Shown here in pieces: positions 1 to 6,988 of a DNA stretch of 41,793 nt. Within the stretch, counting starts at the first letter, position 1, and each line of letters begins with the position of its first letter. The position numbers were made by a program, and so were the translations under genes. Location of the stretch: NCBI GenBank assembly GCA_002709695.1, contig PAQF01000033.1, forward strand, positions 13,627-55,419, in the 5' to 3' direction. The stretch comes from Candidatus Poribacteria bacterium (lineage in GTDB: Bacteria; Poribacteria; WGA-4E; UBA9662). The notes below the pieces were generated by a model that had not been told where the DNA came from, did no database searches, and worked only from the letters and a program-made list of their open reading frames with translations.

Positions 1-403
1 TCCCCCACCAGCAGAGAATTCCGGACTCAATAGGGCGATTGTCCAGGTTAGTATCCCAGTGTAATCCTGGTTCTTTAGCTTCTGGATCCAGTGAAGGTGG
101 ATTCATACTGGCTCGGTCAAAACTAACCCATAATTTTTCTGTTTGCCAGATTTGACTGAAAGCTTGATGGATTTTTGGGTATTGGCGATTATCCCATAGC
201 GCTTGGTGTTGGTATATTTCGACCATGATGCTGCGACGTGGAGGATCAGGATACCAAGTATCTGGGTTAACAGGATCCATTTTAAGAAACTCCCATACGG
301 CTTTTTCTGTGCGTTCGACATTTTCTCTAGGAACCGCGTTACGCACAATGACATATCCGTTTTCCTCCCAAAAGTCAAGATCAGGTTGGTTGAGTGGTGA
401 CAT
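1..403 (-). CDS. Phytanoyl-CoA dioxygenase (PhyH) family protein, C-terminus cut by window edge
   Basis: Reading leftward from an ATG at 403, the frame stays open to the window edge and gives the first 134 residues of a Fe(II)/2-oxoglutarate oxygenase of the PhyH family. The start is well placed: an AGGAG ribosome site lies at 414-418. The N-terminus (DFWEENGYVIVRNAVP) is the usual PhyH opening helix and strand, and GLHWDTNLDN near residue 119 carries the HxD iron-ligand pair. The distal His and the 2-oxoglutarate-binding Arg would lie outside the window. Members hydroxylate diverse small molecules, and the substrate cannot be predicted. Two more PhyH genes lie at 4.9-6.6 kb, but these are separate paralogues. 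Confidence 0.85.
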   Translation of the reverse strand, partial: MSPLNQPDLDFWEENGYVIVRNAVPRENVERTEKAVWEFLKMDPVNPDTWYPDPPRRSIMVEIYQHQALWDNRQYPKIHQAFSQIWQTEKLWVSFDRASMNPPSLDPEAKEPGLHWDTNLDNRPIESGILCWWG

Positions 404-733
404 ACTACATTTTCTCCTAATTATAGTCCTTTTTTAAAATGAGTTGTTGTTTTCGGGTAGAACCTATTAGTGTATAGATTTCTTTCGTTGGTGGCTTAGA
501 TGACAAACTGTATCATTTTTACAAGATGTCTAAATTAAGTTTTTAAGCTCTTATGGTATAATTCTATAGTACCATTTTCGTACTTAATCTAGGATAAATC
601 AGATGGTAGCTAAAGTCAATTCCCGCGATAAATTGGTAAAATCATTGTTGGTGATTTTATAGTTTTCGTGGTGATGTTTTTGACTCGATCAAGTTTTTTG
701 TCCATAGGATTGGTTTAAAGGAGTTTTTTGATT
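404..733. other. Intergenic region between divergent genes, no gene seen
   Basis: This 330-base AT-rich gap separates the leftward PhyH gene from the rightward aldo/keto reductase. It contains an isolated TATAAT at 557-562 with no convincing -35 box, a short inverted repeat (AGTAC at 568-572 and GTACT at 580-584), and an AAAATCA/TGATTTT arm pair near 635-660. I see no coding frame, RNA gene or strong terminator. Confidence 0.5.
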
Positions 734-1540
734 ATGATCTGTAAGATTCCAAAAATCACTCTTGGTCGAACAGGATTAAGAGTGACCCGACTCGGCATTG
801 GAGGTGGATATTGTGAATCAGCTGACGGATACCGTACAGCTCTGGACTATGGGGTCAATTATGTGGATACGGCGCGGAATTATAGGGGTGGGGAAGACGA
901 AAAAGTAATAGGACAAGCCATCCAGGGTCGTCGCGATCAACTAGTATTAGCTACTAAGACTGCTGCTCGTTGTGCCGAAGGGGCTCGTAGGGATTTAGAA
1001 ATATCCTTGAGGTCGCTTAAAACCGAATATATTGATGTTTACCAGTTGCATCACCTTAATACTTCAGTTGAACGGGAACAGGCGTTGTTATCTGGTGGTG
1101 CATTGGAAACTGCCCAAAGAGCGCAAGAAGAAGGCTTGATTCGCTTTATCGGTGTGACTGGGCATGATTGGCAACAGGTCGGCCAAGCTGTGGACTCTGG
1201 GGTGTTTGATACTGTTCTGTGTTGGTATAACTGTGCTATGAAGGAGCCAGAGGGAGCTGTTTTCCCCAAGTCGTTAGATCTAAATGTAGGTGTGATCATT
1301 ATGAATGCTTCGCGCAATGATCGGCTATTCAGTCGAACTGGCATACCTCCAGAAGAACATTTTTATCGTTATGTTCTTGGGCACCCGGCTGTTCATATCA
1401 CAATCATGGGACTCAGAAGTGCGGAGCGTTTCGGCCGGATAGCATTATGCCTTTCCGATAATATTGGGTTGACAGATCAAGAAGAGATGGTATTGGAAAA
1501 CTATGGTTATCAGATGCGTGAACAAGGACAGTTAGATTAA
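734..1540 (+). CDS. Aldo/keto reductase family oxidoreductase
   Basis: This 268-residue protein is an NAD(P)H-dependent (beta/alpha)8-barrel reductase acting on carbonyl substrates. It opens with the family N-terminus LGRTGLRVTRLGIGG. The catalytic tetrad is visible as D45 and Y50 (VDTARNY), K75 (LATKT) and H106 (YQLHHL). At about 270 residues it is shorter than the usual 300-330, as in the compact bacterial AKRs. I chose the ATG at 734 because AAAGGAG at 717-723 is 10 bases upstream; a TTG at 728 would leave only 4. The next gene begins 6 bases after the stop, so the two are probably cotranscribed. The physiological substrate is unknown. Confidence 0.88.
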   Translation: MICKIPKITLGRTGLRVTRLGIGGGYCESADGYRTALDYGVNYVDTARNYRGGEDEKVIGQAIQGRRDQLVLATKTAARCAEGARRDLEISLRSLKTEYIDVYQLHHLNTSVEREQALLSGGALETAQRAQEEGLIRFIGVTGHDWQQVGQAVDSGVFDTVLCWYNCAMKEPEGAVFPKSLDLNVGVIIMNASRNDRLFSRTGIPPEEHFYRYVLGHPAVHITIMGLRSAERFGRIALCLSDNIGLTDQEEMVLENYGYQMREQGQLD

Positions 1541-1546
1541 GCAAAT

Positions 1547-1954
1547 ATGTACAGGGAATGTGGTAGTTGTACCATGTGCTGTAAACTTCTTGGTATCCCG
1601 GAAATTCGGAAACCTGCCAATCAATGGTGTGAAGATTGTAATGTGGGGAAAGGTTGCCAGATCTATCAGGATAGGCCGCTCAGTTGCCGTCAGTTCGATT
1701 GTCTCTGGCTCCAATTGGACGGAATTCCAGAGGAATTTAGACCGGATAAAACACAGGTTGTTCTGTCCTTGACGGATCACTACGATGAGGATATTGTGGC
1801 TTATTGTGATCCAGAATATCCTGATAATTGGAGGAATGGAGCTTTCGGCCAATGGTTATTGAATACTGCTAATAAGCTATCTGAACGGCTTTTCGTTGTT
1901 TGTGGTGATGATCGTAAGGTAGTTCATTTGAGGAGTGGTGCTAACAAGAATTAG
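1547..1954 (+). CDS. YkgJ-type cysteine cluster protein
   Basis: This 135-residue protein begins with CGSCTMCC (Cys 5, 8, 11, 12) and has further cysteines in WCEDCNVGKGC and RPLSCRQFDC. This is the spacing of the YkgJ/CxxCxxCC family, thought to bind a metal or iron-sulfur centre; the molecular role is not established. The second half is acidic and lacks cysteines apart from two isolated ones. The gene follows the aldo/keto reductase by 6 bases, which suggests a two-gene operon, possibly a redox enzyme with a metal-binding accessory. That functional link is inference. Confidence 0.8.
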   Translation: MYRECGSCTMCCKLLGIPEIRKPANQWCEDCNVGKGCQIYQDRPLSCRQFDCLWLQLDGIPEEFRPDKTQVVLSLTDHYDEDIVAYCDPEYPDNWRNGAFGQWLLNTANKLSERLFVVCGDDRKVVHLRSGANKN

Positions 1955-1983
1955 GCTTGACGTGTTGAAAATTCTTAGTTGCT

Positions 1984-2715
1984 TCATTTAAGTATTAGCT
2001 TTATTCCTGTTAGGAAGACAATAGTCAAAATAATCCTTGTAAAGGCTTTAGCAGATGTTCTGTGATTTAAATAAAAACCTAGTGTCGCTCCTATAGCTAT
2101 TAGCGGGAAAAATGGGAGAATGCGCAGAAGAATCTGTGCGTTCATAACATTTAACTTTATGTATACAGGGATCTTCAGCAGATTGACAGAAAAGTAAATT
2201 AGTGTCGCCGTGGCCACAAAAACTTGGTTTTTCAGATTTTGTGATAGCAGGAACATCATTGTTAGCACACCGCCAAGGTGTGCGATTGTTGAAAAAAAAC
2301 CTGTGGCGGCACCAACCAGAATACCTAGCCCTGGTTGTGTTTTAAACTGTTCTTTTCCTTTTAGCCGCTGATGCTGAAGAATTTGCAGCAGAGCGAAACC
2401 AATAGCAGTTATGCCAATCATTTTGGCTAAAATTCGGTCGTCAAATCGTCCCAGAAAAATTGATCCTATTCCAATGCCAACAACTGCTCCCGGTACAATA
2501 AAAGCTATGTTAAGTTTGTCCCATTTTCGCCAGTAGAAGAACAAGGATACTATATCGCAGATGAAAAGGAGTGGAAGCATCATACCTAGGCTTTCCTTGG
2601 TTGGGTATATTAACATTAGCATTGGTCCTACGATTAGACCTGCACCACCACCGAAGCCTGCTTTGGTTATTCCGATTAACAGCGTGCCAATCAAGAGAAC
2701 AGAAAATTTAATCAA
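1984..2715 (-). CDS. TauE/SafE-family (TSUP) membrane permease
   Basis: This 243-residue, strongly hydrophobic protein has about seven to eight predicted membrane spans. It shows the family's glycine-rich first helix (KAGFGGGAGLIVGP) and the repeat-like second-half motif (FFSTIAHLGGVLTMMFL). TSUP proteins export or import small organic anions such as sulfite, sulfoacetate or sulfonates. The exact substrate cannot be read from the sequence. It runs leftward, convergent with the YkgJ gene and divergent from the Gfo/Idh/MocA gene at 2942, so it is probably a single-gene transcript. The length is normal for the short members of the family. Confidence 0.85.
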   Translation of the reverse strand: MIKFSVLLIGTLLIGITKAGFGGGAGLIVGPMLMLIYPTKESLGMMLPLLFICDIVSLFFYWRKWDKLNIAFIVPGAVVGIGIGSIFLGRFDDRILAKMIGITAIGFALLQILQHQRLKGKEQFKTQPGLGILVGAATGFFSTIAHLGGVLTMMFLLSQNLKNQVFVATATLIYFSVNLLKIPVYIKLNVMNAQILLRILPFFPLIAIGATLGFYLNHRTSAKAFTRIILTIVFLTGIKLILK

Positions 2716-2853
2716 TATCTTTATTATCCTAAAATAGTCTTGAGTTCTAATATCATTAGCAGATTCAGCAGTCTAGAGGAGAAACTTCAAAATATCAAGA
2801 GCGAAAAACTATTTTAGGGTAAAAATCTTAATTCTAGGTTGTACATGCTTGGA

Positions 2854-2882
2854 TTGTTCTCTTTTCCTTATTTTGATATAAT
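2854..2882 (+). promoter_or_regulatory. Sigma-70-type promoter for the oxidoreductase/isomerase pair
   Basis: TTGTTC at 2854-2859 and a perfect TATAAT at 2877-2882 are 17 bases apart, ideal for a housekeeping promoter. It lies about 60 bases upstream of the ATG at 2942. Confidence 0.6.
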
Positions 2883-2895
2883 GTAAATATTACAT
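2881..2895. promoter_or_regulatory. Palindrome ATGTAA-ATA-TTACAT overlapping the promoter, candidate operator
   Basis: A perfect 6-base inverted repeat with a 3-base centre begins at the end of the -10 box and covers the expected transcription start. This is where a repressor would be expected to bind. No regulator gene adjoins it, so the operator role is inference. Confidence 0.4.
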
Positions 2896-2941
2896 AAGGT
2901 AGAATTATGTTTGGAAATCAGTAGTTAAGGAGAAGCAATAG

Positions 2942-3955
2942 ATGTCAAAAGTTCGTCTAGCGATAGTAGGTTGTGGTGGCAACTCATCTGGTCATGCCCG
3001 AAGGATGGACCAAATGGATGAAGTTCAGATTGTAGCCACTTGTGATGTTAACACCGATATTGCCAATAACTATATTGATAGAAATGTACCAGATCTTATC
3101 CCTCGTCCAGAAGCTTTTGATAATGTGGACTTAATGTTGAATGATATGCAACCTGATGCTGTGCTAATTTCTACTCCACATACTTTGCATTTTGAGCATG
3201 GGATGAAAGCCTTGGAAGCAGGTTGCCATGTGTTGATGGAAAAACCGATGGTTACATCAGCAGAAGATGCTTACACCATTGCTAAGAAGGTGGAGGAAAC
3301 GGGAAAAGTTTTCGTTATTGGTTATAATACGCCGTGCTCAGCAAATTTCTATTATCTTCGTGAGCAAATTCGAAATCAAACATTTGGCAAATTGGAATTA
3401 ATAGTTGGTTACATTACCCAAGGATGGAAGAATGCAACAATTGGTGCATGGCGGCAGAAACCGGAATTGTCTGGTGGTGGACAAGCATATGATAGTGGAG
3501 CTCACTTATTGAATAGTCTTTGTTGGGCTGTTGAAGAAAACATTGGAGAAGTCTACGCTTTCACTGATAATTGTGATACTGCAGTTGACATCAATTCATC
3601 AATCAATGTTAAGTTCGAGAATGGTGTCCTTGCCAGTATTGCTATTAGCGGTAATTGCCCCAGCCCCGGTGGTACGCATATGGCTTTTATTTTTGATAAT
3701 GGTCGAGTGGAAATTGATGGTTGGGGTGGTGGTTGGATACGGGTCTATGAAGGCTCGAATCATGTAGAAGAGCCTCCGATTACCGAAGAAATGTCAGCTG
3801 GATCACCAGATGATAATTTTATTGATGCGATTCTAGGACGTGCAGAATCGCGTACTAGTCCCCTAAACGGAATTATTCAGTCCGAGTTGATGGATGCTAT
3901 CTACAAATCGGCTGAAACCGGTATGCCGGCTCGGCCTAGTCGTAGGTCTAGCTGA
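2942..3955 (+). CDS. Gfo/Idh/MocA-family NAD(P)-dependent oxidoreductase
   Basis: This 337-residue protein has an N-terminal Rossmann fold (RLAIVGCGGNSSGHARRM), the family hallmark EKP in LMEKPMVTS (near residue 101) and the C-terminal substrate-binding motif GGGQAYDSGAHLLNSLCW, whose Asp and His are typical catalytic positions. Enzymes of this family oxidise or reduce sugars, inositols and related polyols. An AAGGAG ribosome site precedes the ATG. A sugar isomerase/epimerase-type gene follows 65 bases later on the same strand, a pairing typical of inositol or modified-sugar catabolism. A promoter and candidate operator lie directly upstream. Confidence 0.93.
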   Translation: MSKVRLAIVGCGGNSSGHARRMDQMDEVQIVATCDVNTDIANNYIDRNVPDLIPRPEAFDNVDLMLNDMQPDAVLISTPHTLHFEHGMKALEAGCHVLMEKPMVTSAEDAYTIAKKVEETGKVFVIGYNTPCSANFYYLREQIRNQTFGKLELIVGYITQGWKNATIGAWRQKPELSGGGQAYDSGAHLLNSLCWAVEENIGEVYAFTDNCDTAVDINSSINVKFENGVLASIAISGNCPSPGGTHMAFIFDNGRVEIDGWGGGWIRVYEGSNHVEEPPITEEMSAGSPDDNFIDAILGRAESRTSPLNGIIQSELMDAIYKSAETGMPARPSRRSS

Positions 3956-4020
3956 TGTTATTTTACCAGCCGCCTCTTCGGGATGCTTTTTAGCCTTCAA
4001 TTTTTCGTAATTATTTGAAT

Positions 4021-4878
4021 ATGGAAATTGTTCTCAATTCCAAATTTTTTGCCCATCTTTCAATTGAGCAGCTAGGTGAAAAAGCTACTGAACTTGGTTA
4101 TGATGGAATTGATATCTGTATTCGTCCCGGACATCCAATTCAGATAGATAATGCTGCCAAACTCTTGCCACAAGCGATGAGGGTATGGGAAAAACAGGGG
4201 CTTACTTGTCCATTAGCTACTGCAGCTGTTGATCTTAATCAGCCTACTCAAGAAGCGGAGAGGTTATATGCTGCTTGTGCTGAGGCTGCGATTCCTCGCC
4301 TGAAAATTGGTTTTTGGCAGTATAAAGCAGATGATGACTACTGGCGAGTTGTAGAGTCTGCTCGGACTGATCTCGCAGGTTTTGCTAGATTCAGTAAACA
4401 GTATCAAATACAAACCTGTTATCAGATCCATAGTGGTTCATGTCTAGGATCAAACTGTGCTGGGTTAATGCATCTTATTAAAGGGTTTGACCCGAAATAC
4501 ATTGGTGCGTATCCTGATCTTGGTCATTTGGCATTAGATGGTGAAGATTGGGATATGGGCTTTTCAATGATCAAAGACTATATCTCTGTTGTTGGAATTA
4601 AGGATGCGCTGTATCTTCGTCAGTCTGAGGGACAGATGCCTTCTTATATTCCGTGTTTCGTGAAAGTTGGGGAAGGTTGTGTCAACTGGCATCATAGTTT
4701 AAGGAAGTTATATAGTCATGATTTTGATGGTCCTTTAGCTGTTCACACGGAATACAAATTTGACGAATCAATTATTCGGCAAGTTGGATATGAAGATATT
4801 GCACCTCCAAATTTAGACCAGTGGGCTAAAGACGATGTTGCTTTTTTGCGACAAGTGTTGTTAGATGTGATGGCCTAG
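4021..4878 (+). CDS. Sugar phosphate isomerase/epimerase (IolE/AP-endonuclease 2-like TIM barrel)
   Basis: This 285-residue TIM-barrel protein of the xylose-isomerase-like superfamily begins with LSIEQLGEKATELGYDGID, the usual beta1/alpha1 signature. Likely metal-site residues sit in CYQIHSGS, in AYPDLGHLALDG (Asp and His) and in AVHTEYKF (a late Glu). The first canonical Glu ligand seems to be replaced in the IHSGS segment, so catalysis may differ from IolE or hydroxypyruvate isomerase. The ATG at 4021 is preferred over a TTG at 4015, although neither has a clear ribosome site. It follows the Gfo/Idh/MocA gene closely and probably acts in the same pathway. Confidence 0.85.
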   Translation: MEIVLNSKFFAHLSIEQLGEKATELGYDGIDICIRPGHPIQIDNAAKLLPQAMRVWEKQGLTCPLATAAVDLNQPTQEAERLYAACAEAAIPRLKIGFWQYKADDDYWRVVESARTDLAGFARFSKQYQIQTCYQIHSGSCLGSNCAGLMHLIKGFDPKYIGAYPDLGHLALDGEDWDMGFSMIKDYISVVGIKDALYLRQSEGQMPSYIPCFVKVGEGCVNWHHSLRKLYSHDFDGPLAVHTEYKFDESIIRQVGYEDIAPPNLDQWAKDDVAFLRQVLLDVMA

Positions 4879-4925
4879 GTTGCGATTCTGAGGTTTAGGT
4901 GTGGTGTTTATTTACTGGTTTCGTT

Positions 4926-5750
4926 TTAACGTGTTGGTAATTGATCTCCGTTGGGTTTGGGGATTGGTTGCCAGTATCCCTTGGGATCGGAACCACGGCA
5001 TATAACACCTTCTGCTTGGTGATCATCTCGGCCTCGAACGTCCGGTGGATTATAACGTATAGTTAAGCCACAGCGGCGACGGTTAGACGTATTGGGGTCA
5101 GATCCGTGTAGTAACAAGTCCGAATGTATTGAAATCTGACCTGCCTTCATAGTTACAGAAATTGGTTCTCCATACTTATCTGAGTTTCGTACTGATTGTC
5201 CCAAAACGTTATTGTCTTCTGGTTTGCTGTGCTCAAATGGAATTTGGCCATGCAAGTGTGAGCCTGGAATGAACTGCATAGGGGCGTTATCCTCGTCCAC
5301 GTCATCAATAGCTAACCAGACAGTGATGACCTTGCTTGGTGTTAATGGCCAATATGATGCGTCTTGATGCCAGTTGACCCTTTTTCCATCAGTTGGTTCT
5401 TTGCTGAAATAATGGGTCATAGTGCAGATGAGGTTTTCTCCTAACAAATCAGTCATATAATCTAATATCCGATCTTCGTAACACAGATCATAAATACCAC
5501 GGCAATACCGATGCCAACCGTTAATTGAATAGCTATTGTAACCTTTTTGGGTTGCTTCTCCCATTAGTTTTTCAAAATAAATCCGGTTCTTCTGTGCTTC
5601 TTCCGGAGAGAAAACATCGAGCGGAAAAAGATAGCCTTTTTCGTTGAAGTGCCGAATTTGTTCTGTCGTTAATTTTTTAGGATTCTGTCTTCCTACAGGA
5701 GAAAAACTGAGTTCCCTTTGCATGTCGGGCAAGGCGTTTGTAATTGACAT
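4926..5750 (-). CDS. Phytanoyl-CoA dioxygenase (PhyH) family protein
   Basis: This is a complete 274-residue Fe(II)/2-oxoglutarate dioxygenase. The iron ligands are visible as HQD in VNWHQDASYWPL and the distal His in DLLLHGSDPNTSNRRR, whose arginines include the likely 2-oxoglutarate anchor. The LAIDDVDEDNAPMQFIPGSH block is the characteristic core. An AAAGGA site lies 7 bases before the ATG at 5750. It converges with the sugar isomerase gene, 47 bases apart, and follows the next PhyH gene by 66 bases on the same strand, so the two PhyH genes may form one transcript. The substrate is unknown. Confidence 0.92.
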   Translation of the reverse strand: MSITNALPDMQRELSFSPVGRQNPKKLTTEQIRHFNEKGYLFPLDVFSPEEAQKNRIYFEKLMGEATQKGYNSYSINGWHRYCRGIYDLCYEDRILDYMTDLLGENLICTMTHYFSKEPTDGKRVNWHQDASYWPLTPSKVITVWLAIDDVDEDNAPMQFIPGSHLHGQIPFEHSKPEDNNVLGQSVRNSDKYGEPISVTMKAGQISIHSDLLLHGSDPNTSNRRRCGLTIRYNPPDVRGRDDHQAEGVICRGSDPKGYWQPIPKPNGDQLPTR

Positions 5751-5816
5751 TATAGATCCTTTCTATTCATAATAATCTTAATCTATAGTGAGTTCAAGAA
5801 TATCTGGTTTTGAGTT

Positions 5817-6584
5817 TTATTCTGCGTCAAAGTGATTTACACCTCTCAACAGGAGGTTGTCGGATAAAATTTCCCCTTTTGAATTCTGTGTTCCTACCGG
5901 CATGTAATGAATGACCATAGCCCGGCGATCACGGCTAGAATTATTGGGATTAGTTTGGTGTAGAGTTAAACAATGGTGAACCATTCCGTGGCCAGCTAAC
6001 AACGGAACTGGCACTGCTTGGTTGTTGTCGATGTTGGTCGTTAATAGTGCTGGTAGTTCTTTTCCTTCTGATTTGGCTCGACTGTGGTCAAGCCTGCCTT
6101 CAACGTGGCTTTTTGGGATAACATTCATGCAGCCGTTGTCTTCATCCGCATTGTCTAGAGCAATCCAGATACTGACTAAGTTTGGAGGTGAACAGCGCCA
6201 GTAACCGTTGTCTTGGTGCCATGGAACTTCTCCACCAATGTGTGCGGGTTTATATAAGGATTGATCATGAAAGAGTTGAATGTTTTCTCCAATTAGACTT
6301 TCAGCAATGTCCAACAACGGTTGGTGGAACAGCAGTTTATAAAATTGTTCATTCCTTGACCACATCTCCATGATTTGTAGCATCTTAATTGGGTTTTGTG
6401 GCTGTTTACCTTCTGTGGTTGCTAGATTGCGTAGTCCTTGGCTATCAGTATTCATTTGTTCGGCGAAAACCTTATCATACTGTTCTCGTAAAGTCATCAA
6501 ATGATCATTTTCAATTAGCTGGTGATCAATCTTCAAGTAGCCTTGATATTGAAAATCTTCAATTGCTTCCTTTGGCAAATACAT
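5817..6584 (-). CDS. Phytanoyl-CoA dioxygenase (PhyH) family protein
   Basis: This is a complete 255-residue paralogue of the gene at 4926-5750. It carries VPWHQDNGYWRCSPP with the HxD iron ligands, the core IALDNADEDNGCMNVIPKSH, and the distal His in LTLHQTNPNNSSRDRR followed by the anchoring Arg. Sequence similarity to its neighbour is confined to these core blocks, so this is an old divergence or a separate acquisition rather than a recent tandem duplication. It is the first gene of the leftward pair. The product is probably cytoplasmic, because no signal peptide is present. Confidence 0.92.
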   Translation of the reverse strand: MYLPKEAIEDFQYQGYLKIDHQLIENDHLMTLREQYDKVFAEQMNTDSQGLRNLATTEGKQPQNPIKMLQIMEMWSRNEQFYKLLFHQPLLDIAESLIGENIQLFHDQSLYKPAHIGGEVPWHQDNGYWRCSPPNLVSIWIALDNADEDNGCMNVIPKSHVEGRLDHSRAKSEGKELPALLTTNIDNNQAVPVPLLAGHGMVHHCLTLHQTNPNNSSRDRRAMVIHYMPVGTQNSKGEILSDNLLLRGVNHFDAE

Positions 6585-6988
6585 AGTGGTTTACTCTTCC
6601 TTGTATTAATGGGTTCCAAAATAGCACGAATTATCAAACCGAGCAAGAGTTTTCAAAGTGCGTGTACATGAGAACAGAAATGGGATGCCAAATACTATTT
6701 CTGTTCGCTTAGTTAGATCGCGGATTGTTTTGCATAATTGTTTTTTTATTTGGATAGATATTATCATTGTTGATCCATTAAATTAGTGTTATAATCCTTC
6801 CCGTCCGTGTTCGACAGTTTTTTGGTCTATGGATGCTGTATAGAGCTTTTTGCTATTTTATCATTTTTCCTATCCTGATAGTTTCTGAAGAATATTCCGC
6901 AATCATTTTCTGCTATTATAAGCACACGTTTGGATCGCTGTTTTATGTTTATTTTAAGAATATAGTTTGATTAAAAGATCTTAATTAT
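6585..6988. other. 404-base divergent intergenic region, no gene seen
   Basis: This T-rich, AT-rich region lies between the leftward PhyH pair and the rightward secreted protease. TTGATC at 6770-6775 and TATAAT at 6790-6795 are only 14 bases apart, too close for a standard promoter. TGCTATTAT at 6911-6919 resembles an extended -10 element about 70 bases before the protease start. No ORF, RNA gene or hairpin terminator is evident. Confidence 0.4.
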
